From assembly GCA_030549495.1 (NCBI GenBank), contig JAUIRK010000896.1:1443001-1507000 (forward strand): 64,000 nt of DNA, read 5' to 3'. The position numbers were made by a program, and so were the translations under genes. Position 1 is the first letter of the stretch. Each line of letters begins with the position of its first letter. This DNA comes from Nectonema munidae (lineage: Eukaryota; Nematomorpha; Nectonematoida; Nectonematidae). Below the pieces are notes generated by a model. It ran no database searches. It was not told the origin of the DNA and saw only the letters and a list, made by a program, of their open reading frames with translations. Of the stretch, positions 1-12,500 are shown one piece after another.

Positions 1-443
1 ATGCCTCTATAATAATTCAAATTTGATGATAAACATTAAGTTTCTTATTTTTGAAATTCTGGAACAAAACATTATTATCATCAGGGTTATTAAAAAAATA
101 TTTCGCCTCAAAGCGATCATTGCATATGATGACACACTGGCCACCGCAATAAGCCACGAAATAAGAGCTACGTAAACTCCTTCAAAAAAGCTGATGATTG
201 AAAGGCATTTTGAAAAAGAAATGCTTGAAAGGGCTAACCTCTTGTCTCTTTGCTCCCACTGAAGTGTGCTTTGTTATGGGTATGCATGCACATGTGAATT
301 AGTTTACTATCAAATTGCTTATGGCGTCTGCTTTTTTTGATATGAAATGGGTTCAATGCTAATTTTTTACAGATTGGTTTCAGTTCCGTTCAAATCATTT
401 CTTATGTGCGTACTCCTCTATTTAATCTCTTTTTGTATTTTAG
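1..443. other. Intron or upstream sequence of the ADAM10-like gene
   Basis: AT-rich sequence with no recognisable coding exon. I looked for the signal peptide and first prodomain exon of ADAM10 and did not find them. Probably intron. Confidence 0.5.
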
Positions 444-577
444 AACATATACACTAATTTTATTTCAAAATCATGACGACATCTTTCACGAGAGTGTTGA
501 TCTGTACAACAGTAACGACACTCACACTACCAAGCATAAGCCATATCTCTCACACATATATACTGGCTACGTTAAAG
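444..577 (+). CDS. ADAM10: ADAM10-like exon A (prodomain)
   Basis: The acceptor is TTTTAG before 444 and the donor is G|GTAGGC after 577. The exon encodes a prodomain piece with [12 protein letters not shown] and [10 protein letters not shown], which correspond to the SLRLKRDTSLFSDDF and SHIYTGHIYGE stretches of vertebrate ADAM10. One base at the start completes an upstream codon and the exon ends in phase 1. The exon(s) before it, with the signal peptide, were not found in bases 1-443. Confidence 0.85.
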
Positions 578-3500
578 GTAGGCTATGCTTTACACGTCTT
601 TAACTGCATCCTAAGTACACTCTGTTTCTTGAGATGTTTTTTAAAATAAAGTTTATGCTGTGTATAATCTTTTTTTCTTAAAGCCAATTCTTGTTTTTCA
701 CTATTTAATTTGGTTCTTTGCGTTATATTAATATTTAATTTTATATTAATTTTAAACTTCTTGTAAGTCAAATTTTCGTACATTTTTTGGATAATTAAAA
801 TAATTTTTTGAATATTTAAAACAAAGATTGTTTTTTTAATTTAATTTTGTGTATTCAATCTTCCTTAAGGCCGTAGGTTCCCCCTACCCTATGTTCTAAT
901 GTTTATTAGATCCAATCTAGAAAATCATTTTGTATTTTATTTGGGATGTTATAGATGCATGAAGTTCATTACAAAATTGATTACTTAACAACGTAAAAAC
1001 TTTAATAGGATTTAAAAAATAATTTCAAAATCATGCAGATTTAAAAGGGTATACATACATCCTTTTTAATTTTTCGACAAAAAAGTTGAGACATGTTTCT
1101 TTAAATATTTCTCAGCTATATTTTCCAAGTAGTGTTGCTGCGACAAAGAGATTTAGTGAATTCCAACATTTATAGCAAACTAAATTCAAATTTAGTGTAT
1201 AATATTTTCTAACTAACCTGATATTTCTACAATATTTCTGTTGGATTCCTTACAAGAATTATACATATTTAATTCATTAGAATAGATCCTAGGAAAAGCA
1301 TACGATATTAAATGCTTTGATATAAGACTACTCTAAAATAAAGGAATCGTTTGCGTCATTTAAAAAAAGATTAGATCTAATCGGTTAATAAAAATACGTA
1401 AATATTATTCTTTATTGTCTATGCATTTTACTTTATCAAGTTTCCCTTAGTGCAAGTTGCATTATAACGGATTTCGTTTGTTTCAAGACAAAAAATTTTT
1501 TAAAGGAAAATGTTTTGCCAATAAACATTTCCTTTGAAAAATCCTTACCTAAGTTGAAGTCGACGATAAGTCGAGTCTGGTGACTTATTGAAATAACATC
1601 CATGTATAGAAATAAAAAATCGTTCCTCCTTAGTTCTTGAATATGTTAATTGTAACTCGTAGATTAAGCTTAAATTAATTCTTGTCTGTATCACAAATAC
1701 TTTCAATATTTAAAAGGTTCTCAAAAATGGTTTCTATTTTTTTTATACCATGAGATTCTTCAAATGAAATAGAATTTTTTACTTTCAAAAAAGTTTTTTT
1801 CTCAGGCATCCTAGAATAATTTTTTGGTGGCTAAAGTTGCCATTTATTAAAATTTCATTATCACACCCCATTTTAAAAGATAGTCACTGCAATGCTAGCA
1901 AATATTTCTATTGTTGTGTGTCTTTTAGAATATCCGAACCACTCAAGTGTTTATGGATCTATAATTGGAGGAATATTTGATGGCAAATTTGTTATTTACT
2001 CTCGGAAGAATAACAAAAAAGTTTCCTTTTTGTCTAATCAAAATCATCCAAGCAATGGCGAAGAAAGGGAAGACGTTTTTTATATTGAACGAGTATATCA
2101 TTTTCCACGCCCTGCTACGAATTCGTCGAAACACCGGGATGAAAGCAGCAACAAAACTCAAAGTCATCAACGAAAAAAGGAAGAACACAGTTATCAGTTC
2201 TATCATTCAATTATATACCACGAATCTCATATAAATTATAAGTAAGTTTTTTGCGTCAAATGCTTCTTAGTTAGTATACATTTGCCCAAAATGCAGCGTT
2301 CTCAGCAGTGTTAAGATCAATGTTGCAGAATCGAGTATATTGTATATATATCTTTCATTTATAGTTGTTCATTCTTCAAAACATTTTTATTATGACAAAG
2401 AACACTCTATCTATGCGTCCAACTTATTCAGCGCATTCTTTCCGTGCTTTTATTTTTAGGTGAATATTTTGCCTTAAAAAACAAAGGAATAGAATAAATT
2501 TATTAAAAAGTTTTATCCATATTAAATTTTGTATTGCTCAGAAATTTGAATTTAGAAAATATTTATATCTATAATAAGGGATGAGCTTATTAAGACAGGC
2601 TATGTAAAATGTCTGAAATTAGTCCCCGAATTAAAACTCAGCAGCTTGTTGGCAGGAATATACCACATTTTCTCAAGTACATATTTAATAGCTTATTTTA
2701 ATTATTAGTTTGACATTTCAATTAATATTTGTGAAGTTTTTCATACATTTTATTTATTTTTCAATATTCACCAAACTTATCAGTCTTTAAACAAATGAAC
2801 AATGATCACAATAAAGTTTTTACACTTTACTAAGTTCAAAAATACAAGTCTACCTGTTGTAAAAAGTTTTTTGCTTCAGTAAGTTATAGAAAAACAACGA
2901 CCTATGCTCGTTTTTAAACCATATGCAGATCTAAATATTTTTTTCACTTAACTTTGTGTAGTTCCTTTTCAGGAATTTTAGATTGGCGATTTAGTAATTT
3001 TCTTGTCAAACACATCTTTCTGTGATCTGAACCATTCTTTTCATTGTCGCAAAGTCCATTATGCACATCTCTATAATTTTAAATAATGTTTTAAATGTTT
3101 TAAGAAAACGCAATTAAAGAAAATAATCAATAAAAATACAAAAATCATTAAGAAACTGATTTAAATTGCATCGATTCCGTGATTTCGTTTACCGATTACG
3201 CATTGACGAAAAATAAGTGCCACTACATATGTCAGTAATTCTGCAGATAAAAAGTTTACTTAGATATTGCCTGGTACACAAATATTTGCATATTTTTTTT
3301 ATACAATTGATAAAATGACATTTTTATAATGATCAATAAATATTATTGAGTACTTATAATAATAATAATAATGAATAACACATATTTCAAGGATATATGA
3401 GGTATATAAAATATTATTTTCTTGTGTAAGAATTACTTGTTGAAACCATTCTTATTCTTATTGAATAACAATAGAAATTACGTCTAAAAATTTTAATATT

Positions 3501-6500
3501 ATTTTTCAAGCTTTGCGATAAACGAGTTAAACACAATCACGGCTCTAGTTTTTGATTGAAATTAATGAACACATGTTTACTTTAGAGACGCGCAGTATTA
3601 AAATTTTGGAGAGGGCTGATTTTTTAATGATTTAAACTCAAAAATTTTGAATTAATATATTCATCAAAAAAAGAGGAGACATTATCGAAGATATCAGATT
3701 TCATAAATATGCATTTTCAGAAATGAAAAATATTTTGAGATTTTACATAATTGTTTGGTTCTTTTTGATGGAAAAATATTTTAATATACTTTTAAGCCTA
3801 ACACAATTATTTGCTATGAAAACCGGTTGGAAATTAAAAATATTGTTTAAAAAAAGTTTGCCTGTTCCTATATTTTATCATAGACCTAAAAAGCATCAAA
3901 ATTAAACCTTGCAAGGATAAATATTTCTATAAAAATCTTAAAAGAGCCATTCCAACAATGACTTTTGTAAGTGATGTGAAAAATGATATTTTAAATGTCT
4001 CTTAAATATATGTATTTTTCTTTATATAGTTTAAACCAAAGTATAGACGATTTATGTGGCTTGACTAAGCATGAAAGAGATTTGCAGAACTTGCACATTA
4101 GCACTGATCTCACAAATGATAATCCTCATAATTCAAAGTTTCAGCCAGAAAAGGTTTTTTCCTCTTTTTCTTAATTTCATCTGAGTATTTCTCTTGTTTG
4201 TTTGTATGTATGTTATTCTATGCCCAATCGGACACCATTGTATCATAAAATAAAAAAAAGTTTGGTTTAAGCTATGTAAAAACACATAGAAAAAGAAAAG
4301 CAACAAAAAATTGGGGCTTGACGTTTTAAAACAAGATCACATGAACTATCTCTCTGTTTTTGTCTAATTCCAAATTATGATAAAAGTATTGTTTTTTGAT
4401 TTTATGAATAAATTTACCTTTTTCATGGTTGGATGAGAGGAGATAAAAATATTTCTAGGTAATTGTACTTTTTAATTGGTAGCCAGTTTCAGCCTATAAA
4501 AGTTATATCTTCTAATGAAATATCAAAAGGATAACAATAATTAAAAAATGTTTCCAATCTTACATTGCTTTAGTAATTTAATAATAAGGTATGCAATTAG
4601 GACTTTTAAGGAAATATAATTTTCAAATGGTGAGACAATGAATCTTAAATGTTCTCATTATTTTATTAATTCGATATAACTTCAAAAACTACCAAACATA
4701 TCATTATATTTATATATATATTGCTTTTCATGCGTATACAATGAGTAGAAAACTGATGAATAAAAATATAATTTGCTTCATTTCTCATAATCACTGCGAT
4801 TTTAGTGCTCAACCACAAAGATTTGTGCATATCTACTCTTAACCCGACTGACTACCTTTTCAATTTGTCGATATCTTTTTTTAACAAAGTTCACCACTGA
4901 GAAAGAAGCTGCAAAGTTTATTTCTCACAATATTGTAGGCAAAAATAAAATAAAACTTTACATCAGATAAGCTCGCTAATACTCTAATGCCTTTGTAATG
5001 GAACTTCTTGTTAGGACAGCAGACTTGGTGTTGTTGTTTAGCAAGATCTCAAACTTTCTTGCATACACTCAACTTTCATTCTCTATTTTCTGCATGCCGC
5101 TTCTTCATTTTCCTTACAAACTAGACAGCATACGATTACAAGAAATCACTGTAAAAACTGTAGCCAAAACACATTCCCTTTCATTAACTGGGTGCATAGG
5201 ATAATAGTAATAATAATAATGCATAGTGGTGATGTTTCATAATATAATTATATATAATTGACAAAAGAAGCATTCACGGATCTAGAACATTCGAACAAGC
5301 AAAAAGAATGTGTGCAGGAATGGAGATAAGCTCGTGATGAAGCGATGTCCTTTCACGTTTATTTTCTTCTATCTGCGTGCAACAACTTTCACACAATGGT
5401 GCTATCAAAGCAAGCATCTGTATGTATAGGGCTTTTATTGATTTAAGAAGTTCATTACTGTAAATGAAGAGTAGTGTGTTTCATTGTGCTAGCTTGTAAT
5501 ATTAAGCACAAAATTACTCCTTTCTATTTTTAACTTTACCAATTCACCCAATCATTTTACTATTACGCTACCTTTGTTCCTGGTAATTTTGTTTTAAAAA
5601 GGCTTTCTGATATCATGTCACATAATTCATTTAACTAATAAATTATTTATTATTAATTCATAATCTATTTCCTTCGCTTTCTCCTTGACTTAAGTTAGAG
5701 TCGAAATATTCTTTTTAACGCATTTAAGGCCAAGCAAAGCAGACGATATCTAAAAAAACGCAGACGATTTATATTCAAAGTCATTGAAAAAAGCAGACGA
5801 AGATGAAATTACTTATGTTCCAAAATAGGAACATTGGCCGTAAATGGGTTAATAAAAACTTGTCCTGCTATCCTACTTGTTTATATTTAACTTTATTCAT
5901 TTACAGATTAAATACGATTTTCCCAACTCTAGCTCAATATCAAGATTCTAAATATAATTGCGAGAAAGCTACAAAAGTTATTTTAGTTTTGTTTTCTGCA
6001 TTTGAAACAAGAGATTTCAATGTGTATTTTACCAGGGCTGGAGAGTCGGAGTGATTTTTTCGACCCTCTAATTTGAGTCGTTCCGACTCCAACTTGTATT
6101 CAGATTTTGTTTTCAAAAATCAAGAAAAACAAAATGTAATATAACTTTTAAAAATTAAAAAGGGCTATTTAAACAATATTAGCTCAACACATCAAGAATA
6201 TAAAAATAAAATAAAGTAAAACCAAAAACAAACAAATTGAAATAGTTAACTCGGGTCTGATTTAATAATTTTTAAAAAAGAGAAGAGTCTTTCGACACTC
6301 GTTTGTGTAGTAGGCAACGCTAATACCGTTTTTGAAACTTTCCTCAGAATTTCAGGATATGTATTCATAATATGCTCCATACGTTCCCCTTCTTCAAACT
6401 TGAACTTTTCAAGTTCATCTAAAGCTTTGAAAAAGTCTTCTTTGAACAGTTAATTTAATTTTTTGCTTTCAATTTCTGAAGTTTCCTAATACTTTTTTCA

Positions 6501-9500
6501 AACGTTTCATCACCACTGGAAGATGATGAATTAATTTTTTTTTCGTGAAGAACAAGGCTCTCTATCATCTAAATCTTGATCGCATTTTTTTTCATTTGCA
6601 GGGCTAATCTAAATAGACACTCTCTAGTTCTAGTACACTCGTTTTCTTGTAAAAGAATTCTGTTTTTTGGATCGACATATACTGACGCCATTAAAACATC
6701 ATTGGCAAAAAGGTCTTTTTCTCTTTTCTTCATCGATTTAGCTATGCCATCTGCTATCATTCCTGTTCTTTTCTAAAGATTGAAGGACAATTTTTCCCAC
6801 TCATATAAAAATTCTCCTCCTGTCAAATATTCAGACTGCAATTTTTTGGTCAAAACATACGGATGGTCTGAGGGGGAAGCTAACGGGTTACCAATATCCT
6901 CAATCACATTTTTAACTTGGACAAGGCGTTTCACCATCAGATATGTACTAGCCCAGCGCGTCGTTTGATCTAAAATCATTACTTTTCCAGTCCTTCTTCT
7001 AATTATGCTTTGAATTTTGGAGTTCTGGCGGCTATCACATTTTCACGCAATGTGCTCACTAGATTTGATGCAGTTGAGCATTTTAGGCCATCTCTTATTG
7101 CCAATTGCAGAGTGTGAACTGCACATCTCATATGGGTTATAGCACAATGTTTCAAAACTTGTTCACTTTTTTCAAAATCATCATCTGCATCATTTTCCCA
7201 ATTATTGATGTCATCGGCTTGATCATTTTCATTTAACTTCTCTATTAACTTCACCATATTATACGCAGTATACGTTTGATATAAAAAGTCAAAACGAAAA
7301 TATTATATCAGGAGTCGGAGTCAGAATTTTTCACGACTCCGACTCCAGGGATCCAAAATACCCCCGACTCCACAGCTTTTATCATTAGATTCTACTTTTT
7401 ACGAAAGAAAATATTTGAAAATAAGCTGCATTTTAAATGATAATTTCTGAAAATTTGAGTGGAAGAAAGACTGTGTTATATTTTGAAAACGTATATCATA
7501 AATGAACATTTGACATTTATATAGCAATGCAAATTGTAGCATAGCTTCCAATATATATGGCATTCCTTTATCTAATAGATTAAGGATAAAGTTTGATTGA
7601 TTTTTTTTTCAAGGCTAAAATTTCTTAGTTTAATTTTTCTGAATAATGAATATGACTAAAATCTATCACTCAAAAAATTTAATTGAAATTTTTTTATATT
7701 TTATGTGAATATTGAGAATAAAATTAAGACAAAATGACTTGAAAAAATATTGGGTGATGATTAAGCTCAAACGACATTATTAAAATGAGAAGATTTATAA
7801 GTTATTTCAAAAAATTCATCAATATCAAAGAAAGGGGTGAAAGTTATATCGGTTTCAAAGAATATTTAAAAAATAGGGTTCGTAGGTGAGTTTAAAGAAT
7901 ATTTAAAATGGAGGACAGGAAAGAATCGATTTAACCTTTTATGGACAGAGATAGGTGGCACAAAGTATGCCCATACAATGCTCTTATACTTTTGCTTCTG
8001 TCTACTCTTAAACCTGATTGATATGCGTTTGTCAGGGGCGGATAAAGAATTTTATTTATTCTAATCTTCGTTTAATATATTTTAATATTTTGTTAAATAA
8101 ATTTTTTTGGGTTATAAATTATAAAAAAAAGCTTTGTACTCTTGCCTCAAAATTAGAGGATTTGCGCCTTCGTAACTAATTTTACACAACAATTATATAA
8201 AACTGCCTAAAAAGCAAGAAATCATCTGCATCTTTTAACCCTTTGAGGACGAGAATTTTGAAGAATAATCGTCTGCTTTTTTCAATGTGTTTTTGTATTT
8301 TGTAAGCAGGCGATTATTATTTCTTGGTACACCGATGTCACACTAATCCTCAAAGGGTTAACACATGGTGGGATCAAGTGGATTAATGAGAACACCCTGC
8401 AGTTAGTACCTTTATCAACAAAAACGGCCATCATTTGATGAGATTGAGTTGGGATGGAAACTTCATACAGGGTCAATTACTGATTGTTTTAACTGTATAG
8501 CCTTGAGTAAAGGTTGCTTAATTTCTTGGTGATTGATATATAAAATAGATGTAGTCGCGGGGTGTGGATTTGTATATTTTGAAGGGGAAAGAGTCGGTGT
8601 CAGATTTAAATAGAATTTACAAGTCTCGGTTTTTTAAGTACCGTATATGACGTGTATAGGTCCTCTTTTGTGAGGACATAAATTTTGTCTTTAGAAATAA
8701 CCTTCGACTTATAGACCAAAACAAATTACGAAGTTTAAAATATTTTTAAACAGTGTATTTTTTGTAAATAAATATTTTTTAAAACCGGAAGTAAAATGTG
8801 GTTTAAAATATCTTTATAATTTTCAAGTATTTAGATTGAAGTGTGATTTTTTTTTAAGTTGTTTGTTGATACCTGGAATTGTGATCTAATATTTTGTCTC
8901 GTGCTGTTAACCCCTGCAAGTCATAGTTACTCCCTCAAAAATATGCTGACACTTTTGCCTTTTTCCTCCATTTATGAGAACATGGGCGTCTACTAGTTGT
9001 GGCAAACGTCATTTGACCCCATTTAAATAACATATTCTTTGCCACCTATCTATACTATAAGATATTTTAGTATAATTTTATTATCATTTGAATAATATTT
9101 TGATAATTTCCATTGTTGTCTTTATATAAACAAAGCGTAAACACTTAAAGCATATTAATTTTTCAATAATCGCGAATTGCGTTCCTTGCTTTTCTTTTTT
9201 ATACCCATCCTGCTATAGTTCCGGCGGATGCTAACTGCAGCGAGCTTAGTAAACAAGAAGATACATTAATTATTTATCTTTTCATTAGAATGACATCTTT
9301 GTACCTGATCCACCTTCCCTTTCCTTCACAAATTCCGTTTCACATTCCCTGCCTTCCTTTTCTTTGACTCATTATATCGCAAAAGATGGATACGATGACG
9401 TCAATAAGCGCGGGCTTTTTATTGCTAGAAGCAAGCGAGAAGTTCCTGTTCGCAACACCTGCACTCTATTCATAATGACCGATACTTTCTTTTGGAATTA

Positions 9501-12500
9501 CATTTCTGCCAAACACAACTCCAAAGATAAGTAAGTTAATATTTTATTCTTTAATTTATTTCCTCAATTTAAATTATATATGTATAATATTTATTTGAAA
9601 TTGATAAAGGGCGTGGGGCCATTTTTTTTTATTTCTTTAATTTTATTTATATTTTTAAATACAAAATTTTTGCTTTATTCACTTTTTTGGGAATTATATT
9701 AAATGCATAGAGAAATCACGAAAGTTGAGGAAATTCTTAAGTGAAACAGTTATTTCACGAATTCTATGAAATTTTCGGAAAGTATTGAAACTGTTCGTTA
9801 TAGAGATTTACTTTAAGACATTTAAGACCAAGCAAAGCATAGGATATCTAAAAAAAAACGCCTACGATTTATATTCAAAGTCATTGAAAAAAGCAGACGA
9901 AGATGAAATTACTTATGTTCCAAAATAGGAACATTGGTCGTAAATGGGTTAAGTGGCCCAAGTGAACGCTCTCACCTATGATCCTCCCGTTATTTATCTA
10001 TTTTACCATAATTCATGCTTTAATGTATACAGTAAAACTTCTATTAGTTAGCAATCCTAGCCTATACCGCTGTTTTTGAGATTTAATTTTTTCAGTGTAT
10101 GTGTGGCTAATTTCAATATGTTTGCAGTATGTATAATGTATATATTCGCATGTATGTATTTGTGTATGTATGCATAGATGTTTTTTGTGTCAGACGTGTA
10201 TTAATACAAATAAATAGGAAAGTTTGTGTTAGGGATGTGAAAAAATGTTTATGTAAATGTATGTATGCGCTAACACTAAACCTAACCTCGACCCTACCAC
10301 TAAACACTAATGCTAATTCTACACTAATCGTAACCCCGACAATATGTACATTTAGAAATTGGTTGAGCACTTGTCAACTATTATGCAAATCGAGGAAACA
10401 TTTTAATAGTTAAAATCAGTGGTAGAGTGCATCTCTATATAATGAACACTTACTGTAGTAATCTTCCTTGACTTTATGTACCATTTTTAGTTCTATTTTG
10501 TCTTTTTGCAATTCTATTTTGTCCTTTTGCGATTCTATTTTGTCTAAGATACAATTGCAAAAGGACAAAATAAAATTGCAAAAGGACAAAATAAAATTGC
10601 AAAATGACAAAATAAAATTACAAAATGGAATTACAAAAAGACAAAATAGAATTATAAAGGACAACATAGAATTGGAAAAGGGCAAAATAGAACTAAGAAT
10701 GGTATTTATTGGAAAAAATTATAAGAAATTTCAAATTTTGAAAAGATTCCTTTCTGTACCTGTTGAAAAAATACGCCTTAAAATATTGATGATGTATTGA
10801 TTTTTTTAGAACACGCATTCGAGATGAGATATCAGCGTTAATAGCCAATCATATTCACGAACTCAATGACATCTATGGCTCTACAAACTTCAATGGCATA
10901 ACAGGAATTCAATTTGTTGTGCAAAGAATCAAAGTATGCAGAACTCATTGATTTTAACTTTTTTTTCATTTTACATCTCATCATTCTAACTTATTACATT
11001 TAAAAGTTTTTGCTTCAAATGTTTATTTATAGCATTATTTTCAATTTTCAAGAGACCTTAAAAACTTTTTAATCAAATAACCTTAAAATTCTAGTGGAAT
11101 TTTCTATCTTCTTTTTTCAAAGTGTCAATAAAATAAGGTCAAAAGTTGGCTTAACAAATAAATACTGTAATAAATACATTTTTTGATCATCTAATTTGTA
11201 AAGAAAAAAATTAGATGAAAATCAGGTGCAGAGTCGGATGGCAGATAGCCAAAATAAATTTAACGCCAACTCTCACTTTTGACTTCAACTGAAGAATAGG
11301 CACTCCATATACTTACAAAAATTAAACTTTTTTCATTTTTTTATAAATAATATACTTGCAGATATGCCCAATAATATTATGCTATGTAATATAAAGTGGG
11401 AAAATTTTAGACACTAAATATATTCTATATTTAGATTATTGCCAATTTTTTAGAAGTTACTTATAATATTTTATTTATAACTAACTAGTTTCATCAAGTA
11501 ACCAATATTTTGAAGGTAAAATGTGTATTTCAAAGAGAATAACCAACATTTTTTATATCATTATAACTTAATATAAATGTTTCTAAATTTTATCAAATAC
11601 TCATGATTCATAAATTGTGAATTAATTTTAGTTTTTTTTAAATTTAATCAAATACTTTTCTATATATATTCTGTCAACATATCCTTTAGTTTTGCAAGAT
11701 AGTTTAACTTACAATTTTGCCTCACTATTTTTATGATATTTTGTATAGTGTTTTCCCAAGAGTTTAGGCATATTTATTTGCCTGCATCTTTTAAACAAAG
11801 GGCTTTTTCTTTCCTCAAAATATTTCTCTCAGGCAATTAATTCCATAGAGACACTCACTAATGTTACAAGTGGGTGATATGAAGAAGGTTTATGAAGGTA
11901 TTCATTTTTCTGATTATATTAAAGAGTATTCTTTTCAAACTGGGTAAGAATTGGTTACATACCATACTATCAAGTTTATTGTTTTTTTAATCTAATTTTT
12001 AACCTTATAAATGATGTTTTCATTTAAAAAGTGAATAATTAATCTATTTCCTGAAATACTTTATTTTTTTGTATTACGATGATTATTTTTTACAATTACT
12101 GAACAATTTAATTTATGTTAGTATTATTTTGAATTCGTGAAAAAATTGCAGGAAATTGTGATAAGGTTTTGTATCTTAATTTACATTATATCAAGCTGAT
12201 TGCAATACATATATCTGAAAAAATGATACAAAGGTTTTTTCTACAAGTAATTTTATTCAAGAATTTTTCTTTCAAATTGTTTACATCTTCATTAAGTCCT
12301 TTATCTGTATATACGTAGAATTTGAGACTTTAAATCTCAAATTTTAATTTAAAGCAAACATTAGCTTTGAAAGATCATATAATATGAGATCTAGTGTCTC
12401 TAATAAATATTGAAATAATTCATTTATTGTTTTCTATTGAAAATTTCAAATCTAAGGAATTTATAAATTTGTGTCCATTTTTTTAAAAATTGTAACCCTT

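Noticed and set aside
1..443. First exon / signal peptide of the ADAM10-like gene
   Set aside because: No frame with a signal peptide or the expected prodomain start was visible.
1943..2206. Minus and second plus-frame ORFs over exon B
   Set aside because: They overlap the homologous prodomain frame and match nothing.
10113..10413. ORFs on both strands with TACTAACCC-like sequence
   Set aside because: Low-complexity repeats (GTATGTATGT and CTAACCCTA-type); no protein-like features. The CTAACC patches are too short and irregular to call telomeric.
10416..10800. ORFs of KDKIKLQ / CNFILSF repeats
   Set aside because: They arise from the 21-bp tandem repeat, open on both strands; not likely genes.
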